64,000 nt of DNA from Kalmusia sp. IMI 367209 (Eukaryota; Ascomycota; Dothideomycetes; Pleosporales; Didymosphaeriaceae). Every line of letters begins with the position of its first letter. The stretch's first letter is position 1. A model generated the notes under the pieces. That model searched no databases, had not been told where the DNA came from, and saw only the letters and a list, made by a program, of their open reading frames with translations. The translations under genes were made by a program, and so were the position numbers. Location: assembly GCA_027946365.1 (NCBI GenBank), contig JAPEUQ010000017.1, positions 372,001 through 436,000 of the forward strand, given 5' to 3'. Of the stretch, positions 48,230 to 57,024 are shown one piece after another.

Positions 48230-49162
48230 ATTATGGGCCTCAAAGTCGACAAAGAAGAGGCGATATAGTGACACCAGGATATACACACCTCCCAAGTATA
48301 ACATCTAAATAATCAAAAAGCTTGACGTAATAGAAAATTCTTAGCTAATGGATAGAAAGTTATTATATGTATCACTAATCATCGAAAGATTGTACGTAGT
48401 ATGAAGGATAGTAAACTAAAAGATATAGCAGCGGTTCCCTCCTGCTTTCTAACTTGAAAGGCGTTTAGAAAGTTATTATAAAGTAGTTATCGTGTAGTGG
48501 TTCTGAGCCTATTTTTGCATTGTTGTAACTCACAACTAGATATTAACTCCGCTACACTAGGTATACCTTGCAGTCACAGGGATCATAACAGATCTGACGT
48601 AAAGCTACCAATTACGGCCCATTATGGCCGGATAAACAATGGTTTTCCGGAAAGGTTATAACCTCCGAGGCGCTAGACTAGGTAGCGAGGCATAGGCGAA
48701 TCCTGCACATGCAACGTCGACGTCGGCCCCCAACGTCAGGGATACGAAGAAGAGGAGAGTTATTCCCATTGGTTCGAGATCAAAGCTCACACCTTACATT
48801 TCGGAGACCGAATAGATTGATATACTCAGGGTCATGCTAATCAATTCACCTTTACTCATATGCAAAGCAGATCTGCCTTCTCGTTGACCCCAGCAGAGCT
48901 CTTTCATTCGAACTGAGTTTCATCAATGAACTATGGTGCTACGTTGAGATATTTTATATCAACGCGGGGGCTATGCTCACACAAAAGCGGCTGATCTAGC
49001 CAAGGTCGTGCCGTCAATCTAAATATAAATATCAAGAGAAATGCCTTGCTCGACTTCTTAACAATCCGTTCAAGACATCAAAGAAGAAAATCATTTCCTC
49101 TATTCATCATCACACATACGATATATCCCAAAAGCTTAAAAGCTTTACGTCGTATAACCATT
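48230..49162. other. intergenic, promoter of the peptide gene
   Basis: About 930 bases, AT-rich at the left. The right end has a TATA-like element (49024) and a CA/TC-rich leader before the small peptide gene. Confidence 0.45.
49024..49031 (+). promoter_or_regulatory. TATA-like element
   Basis: TATAAATA 139 bases before the ATG of the small secreted peptide at 49163, followed by a pyrimidine-rich leader. It supports that this short frame is transcribed. Confidence 0.4.
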
Positions 49163-49365
49163 ATGAAGATATTCCTTTACCTATTCTCTATGGCAACTTT
49201 TGCCGCTTTTGTGTTCAGCGCACCCTTTCCAGATGCTCCAAGTGAGTCTTCTCGGTAATTAGCAAACTAAAGTGCTATCCTAATAAGTCAGAAGCTATTG
49301 CCAAGGACGCAGATGACAGTGTTGGAAACATTTGGAATGCAAACGCAGCAACAAATGCAAATTGA
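49163..49365 (+). CDS. 50-residue secreted peptide, candidate RiPP precursor
   Basis: Two exons, 49163-49241 and 49292-49365, joined by a 50-nt intron with GTGAGT donor and TCAG acceptor in phase 1, encode 50 residues. The N-terminus (MKIFLYLFSMATFAAFVFSA) is a textbook signal peptide with likely cleavage after FSA. The remaining 30 residues begin PFPDAP, continue with KAIAKDADDSVGN and end in an Asn/Ala-rich tail with a single Trp (GNIWN). There is no Cys and no KR. It lies between UstYa B and C on the same strand, where RiPP clusters of the ustiloxin/victorin class carry their precursor gene. Unlike those, it has no repeated cores. It could instead be a small secreted effector-like or signalling peptide. 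Confidence 0.6.
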
Positions 49366-49675
49366 TTGTCTCGTTTCATACGTGTCGTTAGAAAAGGACA
49401 TGTGAGGGGACTGGAAACGAATGCCTTCCACAATGAACGTAAATTTGAATGTTTTGGGGGTTTAAAAATACATGCGGCCATGTTAATACTTTCCCCACGT
49501 TGCCTATGACGAAGTTTAAGCTGCCAAGAGTAGCCTCAACATATAAGATGCGTGAAAATCCGTGTGAAAGTCGAAGCTTATGTTCTCTTCTCTGCAGCAT
49601 CCGCACTAGCCTCTTCCCTACCTCGTCATCCCCTCTCATTGCTGCCTGATCAAATTTTGTTGCCTTGAAATTAAC
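49366..49675. other. intergenic, short
   Basis: About 310 bases between the peptide gene and UstYa C, all on the plus strand. No terminator or gene recognised. Confidence 0.4.
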
Positions 49676-50828
49676 ATGTTTTCTACCAACCACGCTTCCA
49701 GCGCAGACTCCAAACAACCGAAACTCGTTTTCAAATCCCCCGTATCACCGTATCCAGAGACCAGCCCACTAACGCGGACGGGATTCCTTTTATTCTTCCT
49801 AAATATCTCCCTTTCCATTTTCATCTTTACCATTATCTTCAATTACAAAGACCGGTTCCATTTCGGCACCAACCTCCCAGACTGTAAGTTCTACCCACTC
49901 CTCCTAAGCTCCAGTTATTACCACCCATTCATCAAGTGTCGTATTTCTAATTATGTTTCTAATCCATCTCCGCGTCTCTCACTTCCTCTTACCCAGCTCT
50001 CACCTCGAACGTCAACATAGATAGATCACAGAGAGCTGATACTCCTGCAAGCGCCCGCATCCCACAACCTACAATACCGCACCCAATATTTCCAGAAATA
50101 CTCCTATCTTAGCAGCCCATACTCTCAACCCCCTAGTCCAGAGGTAGATAAAGTCTGGCAGGAACTCTTATCCGGTACCCTCATCCATTTTCTCCTAGCC
50201 CTATCCGCCTCCTTCACAGCCCTTCCGCATATCTGTGTCTCTCCAAGACATCTACTGATATATATCATGGTTGGGATGATAGGGATGAACATTCGCATCC
50301 CATCCCATTATCTCAACCGCTACAAAGTCGACGGCATAAAGCTAGCAGATGGAACAGGCTACGTTGGACAATTGGGCATATATCATGAGCTGCACTGCCT
50401 AGTAAATTCCTCCTCCTGCTTCCAAAGCCATTCTACATATCTGCTAATCCTCACCATAGAAAAAAATCCGACACTTTATCTATAGCTCCTACTACTACCC
50501 CAACATCACATCCCCTCCCGTCAATGAAGAAGAGTCAGCGCATATAAGTAAGTCCACCCTTCGGACCGACCTCTTTGGAGGGAATCCAATTAAAAAATCT
50601 GATCATGATGAAGATCATTGCATTGAATGGCTCCGAGTCGCTGCCATATGTCGAGCCGATACTACGCTCTCAATTCTGCAATGGGATACACTTACAAAGA
50701 CGAGATTGGAGACTGAGTATCCGTTCCCAAGGAAATGTGTAGATTTTGAGAGGCTAGCGGAGTGGGCGAAGGAAAGAAGTGTTGATGTTGGGGGAGAGGG
50801 GGTACTTGAAAGCCCCGAACAAACATAA
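49676..50828 (+). CDS. UstYa-like oxidase (DUF3328), gene C
   Basis: Exons 49676-49883, 50025-50174, 50283-50401, 50460-50547 and 50614-50828 are GT-AG and give 259 residues. The N-terminus is hydrophilic, followed by one membrane segment (FLLFFLNISLSIFIFTIIF). The family blocks are PPSPEVDKVWQELL, DGTGYVGQLGIYHELHC (HELHC 154-158), RHFIYSSYYYPNI and HINHC (187-191) within HCIEWLRVAAIC. The tail has FPRKCVDFERLAEWA. The first and second introns (141 and 108 nt) are longer than usual here, so extra small exons cannot be excluded. It is a paralog of gene B. Confidence 0.88.
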
Positions 50829-51694
50829 GAGATAGGGTTCAATTGGACTCAAGACATTTGTGGACTCTAATGTAATTGATGTCTGCTGATTTATGGAGCT
50901 AGTATGTGGAAGATTTTAAGGTGTCTCCTACAGGTACTGTCTACACCATTAATAAAAAAACACGCTTCATACTTCCAACATTTCTTGACAGCTGAAACCC
51001 CGAGACCTACTGATTATCACCCACCCGCGAAGCACAGCTTGCGCTATCGGAACACAAACAGTAATATAAAGCTTGAACACAATTTCGTGACCTATGAGAG
51101 TTTGAGAAACCGTGAGCATGTGATCTAGATTGACCCACGGTCATTAGTACACGCATTAGTGACCTCGGAAGACATTGTTTACTCGCAGGCGCGCGGGATT
51201 CTATTCCCATGCTTCTGGGTCCTAGCCCCATGAACGTGCTGGAGGTTCCGTGAAGAATACTGCCAGCTCATCAATGGGTCAGTTGGTGTGCAAAGTCTCA
51301 CGAAGCGGGTAGCATCCTGCACAACCAGTTTCCGACGTGCCAGGCTGTACCGTGCAGACGAATGCGAAGGAGCTACGTCGTGCTAGAATAAATGATTCCA
51401 GTTCTAATTTTCAATTTCATGGTACGCGTTGTCTACGTGGAAGGAATTATTAAATTCGTTTCTAGCTTACTACGGCTTTCGGCAAGAAGCTTCAGTCGCC
51501 AATAACATTATAACATTTAATCTGAACATAAACATTACTAGAGATGCTATAGTTGGTTCAACAGGACTAGTTAAAAATTATCAAGTATAAGTAAATTACC
51601 GGGCAGCAGGCTTGCCAAAACAAAACAAAAAAAAGAGATTCGCATGCGGAAACAGAACGCAGTTATTGGAAAAAAAAGTGTGGAAGCCGTCGCT

Positions 51695-52060
51695 GTCAAT
51701 TCGAAATGCGAGAAACCACTTCTCATTCTTCGCAGATAGTTGACGGGGCCTGGTTTCAGCCACCAATATTAAGCGCTATTGGCGTCAGCTCACTAGGTCA
51801 GTATGGGCTAATGCCAAAGTAGTGATTATTACAAGTAAAATGAGTGCCCGTGGTTAGACTAACATTCTAAGTAAAGCATCCGTTGGAAAATTTACTACGT
51901 TAGTAACTTACCTAGCGAACCGGATTATTTCTTCGAGATTGATGTAATAAGGTTTTATAGGACTAGATAATCAAATCTAAGGTATGTATATTTTATCACG
52001 CATGATTTTCATCATCAAACATAGTACACACATCGGTGGTTTAGTGGTACTACGCGTGTA
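51695..52060. repeat. degraded dispersed repeat, copy 2
   Basis: Block order is the same as in 33430-33864: TTCTC after AAACCA, CCAATATTAAGCGC, GGCGTCAGC, then a tRNA-Gly 5' half at 52031-52049 followed by (C/G)TACGCGTG. The flanks are AT-rich and the copies differ at many C/T and G/A positions. Confidence 0.55.
52031..52049 (+). repeat. tRNA-Gly 5'-half-like segment
   Basis: Nineteen bases identical to the tRNA-Gly at 60066 minus its first G, covering box A. The following bases (CTACGCGTGTAATG) match those after the 33823 copy, not the tRNA. There is no anticodon or T arm. Confidence 0.6.
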
Positions 52061-53740
52061 ATGTCTATCATTACACTATTTTTAGTAAAGAAAATCCGAA
52101 ACCCATTTTTTAAAAATCGATTATATAGCGTGTATAGAAATAGTTTTCTAGATAGTACACACTAGTCCTGGAATCCTTATAACTTCCTTCGAATAGATAT
52201 AGTCTCGTATGTAAGAGGTTCGGCCTAGTGGGCTAGGTGCTAAGTAGGATACAGATGAATTCGATAAGGGGTGGGAGCTCCCGCCCCTTTCTCCTTATAA
52301 GCTATCTCTTAGGAGTCGCCTAGTGGGGACTTAGCCGAGTTACTCCGAGGTTACTTAGTGTTGGTGGGTCTTGAGGCGGCTGGTGGGGGCTCCCTGGGCT
52401 CTGGGCCCCTTGCAGTGTACGTCCCTTCTTATCTTTTATATCACGGTTTGCGCCAAGTTTAAGTAAAACCTCGAATACTTAGAAGGATCTGATTATCACA
52501 GTAACGTATAGAGCGGATCTAAGCTAGGTAGAAATAGCGTTAAGTAGTGTATCGTTCTTTCGTAGGCTTTTAATAAAAGTCTTGGGAAGATGCGCATCCA
52601 CTAGGTCGACTAAGCTTGACTCTTCTTGAGGTAAAGATAGGAGATATTCAGCATGGTACTAAATATCTTCCTACGATAAGAGAACGCGTTCTACTACACG
52701 TACACTCACGGCTAAATGTAGTATTATCAGCCCGCAGTTCTTTGAATTACCTAGCCTGAGCCCTGCATCCAGCATTATTTTCTAAGGTCGAACATTAGCA
52801 TGGAAACAGTTGTGGGCTCGCTATGTCGAAGTTAGGGCGACGGTGCCACAGCACCCAGTGCTGTCGAGGCGACAAGCACAAGAGCACACCAGTGGCCGAA
52901 TGAGGGCGTGGTGACCCGCGCGAGGTAGTTGATGACAATAAGTAAAAGACGATAGCCGTGTCGCACCACGCCGATTGTTCTCACCGTTTGTGACCTTGTG
53001 TTTACTTTATACCTCTTTTCGCATCCTTGATTCGGGATCTGGGTATCCCTGCCATTTAGAAAACCCACGTCATCTACGAGCCACAAGGGTGAGTTTGCCG
53101 GGTAGATGCCCTTTGTCCAAGCAGACTTCCAATCGCACCCGTTCATTTTGTCCGTAAGCAAGTGTACTCGGCACCTATTGTCACACAGAAGCCGTGCGTA
53201 GTAGGGTCTTATCAAGCGTAATGGCCAAATACGAGGGGCCGAATGTGCAATAAACATTGATATCCGCCAGCCCTATAGGGTTAATGTAACCACCTTCCTA
53301 GGCTAGAAGATGCGCAGAATCCGACCTATACAGACAGAGCATCTAGCATGGGTGCTTTAGCGGGTGTAGGCACGTCAGGTTGGACACCTGTCTCGACCAA
53401 TTGCGACGTAAAGTTTATTTCCACCTTCGGAAGCGAGCCAACCCCGCAGACAGTGCCCGCATTGGAGATATGCCCGTGCTGGAGTAAGCTAATGGTAACC
53501 AAGAGAAATGGGGCAGATCATGACGTGACAAAGGCAGAGCAGAGGTGTGCATGCATGCGTTGGTTTACGAACAATTGCAAATAGAGTCTTATTTTTGTTT
53601 GAGTATGCATGTCTCAATATGCCTGGATCTCAATCCGTATCCAAGCGGGAACAGAGACTAGCATGCGAAGCTTCAGATGTCTCAGAAGGACCCCATATCG
53701 TGTCTTCCACCCGCTTATTCAACCATTGCAACACTTCTGT

Positions 53741-54796
53741 TCAATGATTCTCAAGCACTTCCGGTAAAACCCATCTACTTTCGGTCTTAGTCTCGATTCC
53801 TTCCCCCTTGTTCCACCTATCTCTTACAACGCCAGGTCTGTATTCTATCGGATGCGCAGTCCTTGGCTCTTTCACTCCATGAAAGCTTGTCATAGACTGC
53901 CAGCTCCAGTCAAACGGCGACCTGCAGGCCCCCACCTGGCGATATGTTGACAATTCGATTAGATAGCCTTTCTGATTGCCATGCCAAGATATCTTGATGC
54001 AATAGTCTGTCAGACATGAATTGCAAGATCTAAACGACTCTTTACAGCATGCGAAATAGTTCGACGAAGTTGCTCCTCCCTTGACTAGCTCGGGGAGTTG
54101 CGTAGGCGCTTTATCAGGGCATGCTCGGAGCCTGAGATGTTTGCAGACTGCATAACAACTGATATCTACGTAGCACCGGAGAGCCTTTGCGTCACCGCGG
54201 GCATGGAATATCGTTCTGACTGACTGGAGGAGGAACATATCGTCGACGATGCGAGCGCACTCCGTACCGTGGTCCTCGACTTCTCCTCTGAGGGAACGCA
54301 CGAGTGCAGATGAACGCAAGACTTTGCGGGCAGCGATCCCATGAGCGGGGCCGTAAAAGTGGCGGTTCATGACGAGGCGCGCGTGGTGGTAGGGAATATA
54401 GCCAAGGAGGGGAAGGGCGAGGAAGTACCCGAAGGCCTTGTGGCTGCAGGGTTTCCAGAAATCGATCTTGCCGTTCCAGTGTAAGCACCACGAATGGAGG
54501 TTGGTACAATAGTGGCAAAAGTATAGTTTGGGTGTGTCCTTCTCCACCCGTTGCAAAAGGTCTTCCTTCTCCGTCCTGCTTAGGATTAGGGGCTTGGGAA
54601 AGCAGATGCAGTAGAGAGTCCGACAGGTCAGAGATAGAGACACTCTGCAAGTTGTAGAGAGATAGCTAGCGATCAACAAAACAATCTCAGTAGGAAGGGC
54701 GAAAGCACCCAGGTTTGGTCGATGCCGTAGCAGAAAGGGTGAAGTCAGGCGTTGGACAAGGCGCCGGAGAAGCTGCTGGACAGCATCCATAGCCAT
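53741..54796 (-). CDS. F-box domain protein, Cys-rich
   Basis: Uninterrupted 351-residue frame starting MAMDAVQQLLRRL. The F-box is LPTEIVLLIASYLSTTCRVSLSLTCRTL (about residues 35-62), followed by CICFPKPLIL. The middle has a Cys/His-rich stretch, FCHYCTNLHSWCLHWN and KPCSHKAFGYF, then MNRHFYGPAHGI, and later CCKESFRSCNSC with DYCIKISWHG. This layout is common among Pleosporales F-box proteins of unknown target, presumably SCF substrate receptors. It is unrelated in its C-terminal half to the F-box protein at 34868. The frame is clean and no intron is needed. Confidence 0.85.
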   Translation of the reverse strand: MAMDAVQQLLRRLVQRLTSPFLLRHRPNLGAFALPTEIVLLIASYLSTTCRVSLSLTCRTLYCICFPKPLILSRTEKEDLLQRVEKDTPKLYFCHYCTNLHSWCLHWNGKIDFWKPCSHKAFGYFLALPLLGYIPYHHARLVMNRHFYGPAHGIAARKVLRSSALVRSLRGEVEDHGTECARIVDDMFLLQSVRTIFHARGDAKALRCYVDISCYAVCKHLRLRACPDKAPTQLPELVKGGATSSNYFACCKESFRSCNSCLTDYCIKISWHGNQKGYLIELSTYRQVGACRSPFDWSWQSMTSFHGVKEPRTAHPIEYRPGVVRDRWNKGEGIETKTESRWVLPEVLENH

Positions 54797-55976
54797 CTCG
54801 GAGCTAGGGCGAAAGGTTGTTTGAACGGACAGAATCAGTACGAATTCTTTAGATTAGATGTTGAAAAGTGCACCGCCAAGCGACACCCAACACTTTACCG
54901 GTACCGTAGCGAACCAACGCCCGGATGAGATACCGTGCCTTGGCACCCAGTGCGCAACATCACACAATGCGCAACCCCGCATAATCGCGCAGCTACTTTA
55001 ATGCGCTCGGACCGGCCTGCCTGTCGGTATGTGCTTTTTTCTCTCGCCTCCTTGCGCCCAGGAATCCCGCCACTACGAACCAGGGGCAACGCAATTTTTG
55101 CAGCAACAATCCAATTCATCACACTCATCTACTCAGTAAGCCAGTTCTGACTTTTTACGATCATATTCTTACGGACAACAAATATAGGGGAATCCTGATC
55201 TTTATTGCTCTTACATTCAGATTGAATATCCAGACCACACACCGTACAAGGCTGTTGTGAATATCAAGGCACCTCCTTCTTCTCAAGACATTGCGCAACC
55301 CGAACTGGTGGTAGTATTACCTGAGAACAGATCCCACTAGTGCTAGCCGCCAACTTGCAGTTCGACATTTTCTATAAGGTCCTTTCAGTGAACGCCTTGA
55401 ACCTTGCTCAATTCTAGTTCATCTTTACAACTGGATACACATGCCAATGCTTCCAAAGTAAATCAGGTGGCATGGCTCGCGGCATTCTCTTCCCTTGTGG
55501 CTTCCTTCGCTTGGCGAAAGGTTTCCTGGTCCCGGATGGTAGTGCCTGCCTCATACGTTGTGTCTGTGTTCTGCCCTCGTCATGATGCGCTCTCGTCGTC
55601 AATAATTGTTTTGTTTACAGGTCTAGAGGAAGGAGCAACTCTTCACCCTCGCTGCCTTAAAATGTTCGCCTGGCCCGTCTCTCCCAATCTCAAAGATGGT
55701 TATTGCATTGCTTTTCCCATTTCATATTCGATTGGACGTGCAACGTACGTGTTCACGCTGTGAGTGATCAATGATCCTTGATTTTGTTCTTCATAGCCAA
55801 TGGGAGGGTCCAGGGGAGACATCACCAAAACGAACATGGGATTGAGAGGTTGCCAGTTCAAAAATGAGATAGTGATTACTAGCCATTGCGTAGGAGCAAC
55901 GAAGTATACTGCTGCACATCCCAGCCTCCTTGACTACGTCAAACTGATTAGGAAAGCACCGGAATATTGAAGTTCG

Positions 55977-56040
55977 GATATCATTGTCGTCGGCGGTGGG
56001 CCAAGCACAGAAGGTCTATTGGCTTGCCGTTGCATTGTTG
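55977..56040 (+). pseudogene. possible FAD/NAD-binding oxidoreductase scrap
   Basis: The plus frame reads DIIVVGGGPSTEGLLA, resembling the second GxGxxG dinucleotide-binding loop of AIF/AMID-type NADH oxidoreductases (IVVGGGPTGVE). Surrounding frames are broken within about 60 codons and no first loop was found. A short match of this kind could be chance. Confidence 0.3.
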
Positions 56041-56566
56041 CTCGGGCCGAGTTCACATCCGACGGTACGGGAGGCGTTCGCTCCGGAGATGACTTGTCGG
56101 TTGCCTGTACTCACTACTGGTGTAGTTACTACGAAAGATCGTAAGGTCATGTGACGAACTGCGGTTCATACAGCCAATCTAGAACCTGTGTATAAGTGGG
56201 AAGGGCAGCACTTGACGAATGAGAGGACGGCGGCGAAACACATGACCTTGCGACTACCTGAGCGCGTGAGTATTGTATTCCTAGCGTATAAGTTAGATTC
56301 CTCTCTCAGCTAGCGTCGGACACTATTTTCCATCTCCGGGGGACGTGCAGACTGGCACATTTTGTAATCTCTATTATCAGATCTTGAAAATCTAGATTTC
56401 ATAACCTAAAACCCAACTATTCCGCTCTGGACATGAGCTCGCGATAATATAGTAGTTTCGCGATTTTGAGCTTCGAGAACATGATCTTCGACCTCAGTCG
56501 CTCCCGACTTTTGTTTTTCTGCATATATAGGTAACAAATTCTTTTGGTTTTCTATAAAACATGATC

Positions 56567-56585
56567 GCATCGGTGGTTTAGTGGA
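56567..56585 (+). repeat. tRNA-Gly 5'-half-like segment
   Basis: GCATCGGTGGTTTAGTGG (18 bases) is identical to the tRNA-Gly at 60066, then diverges. CAGCCGTCG shortly after resembles text around the tRNA anticodon stem. The element lacks the T arm. The repeat shared with 28195-28290 begins about 60 bases downstream. Confidence 0.55.
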
Positions 56586-57024
56586 ACTACCAGCCGTCGC
56601 CCTATATAAGAGAGGTTTTTCCTGAATTTGGTTTTCGAATTCTAGGAGTAAGAAATTCAATTTATAGGTAGACTAGAACACGTAGGGTTAGTGCTCAAAC
56701 ACTATACCGTGTCCGTGCGCGTAGATAGTTTAGTCAGCAGACCAGGCAGCAATATACACAGTTGAACACAATTAATCTTCAGACACGCCGGCTTCCCTGT
56801 CCACATCCATCTTTGTATGATGACAAGCTAGCGGTGCCCGAAGTTCTATCGTCCAGATTCTGTTTCTCTGCTCCGCAGGCTGAGTTCCGGTGTCATCGTC
56901 CTTCACGGCCAACTCCCTGAGCCTACTCGAATCGACAGCTCGATAGAACTGTTGCCCACACACAGTTCAACAAAATAAATTGAAACAAATTATTAGAGAC
57001 TTATCACATCTCCTCACCACCACG

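Larger units (their letters stand above)
50829..53740. other. 2.9 kb repeat debris, no gene supported
   Basis: Holds copy 2 of the dispersed repeat (51700-52060), AT-rich runs at 51400-51660, and a region at 52200-52440 with GC-rich patches and TAGxxx repeats that could be an LTR remnant. Frames at 53257-52832 minus and 53348-53584 plus are unrecognised. Confidence 0.45.
54797..57024. other. 2.2 kb intergenic with relics
   Basis: No intact gene. It contains a possible dinucleotide-binding remnant (55977), a tRNA-Gly-like segment (56567) and, near 56630-56735, a repeat shared with 28195-28290. Confidence 0.45.

Noticed and set aside
52200..52440. Possible LTR of a Gypsy/Copia element
   Set aside because: No second LTR, polypurine tract or reverse transcriptase motif was found in the window.
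52832..53257. 141-codon minus frame
   Set aside because: Unrecognised, in repeat-rich surroundings, no splice or promoter evidence.
53348..53584. 78-codon plus frame with several Cys
   Set aside because: No signal peptide and no family resemblance; probably chance.
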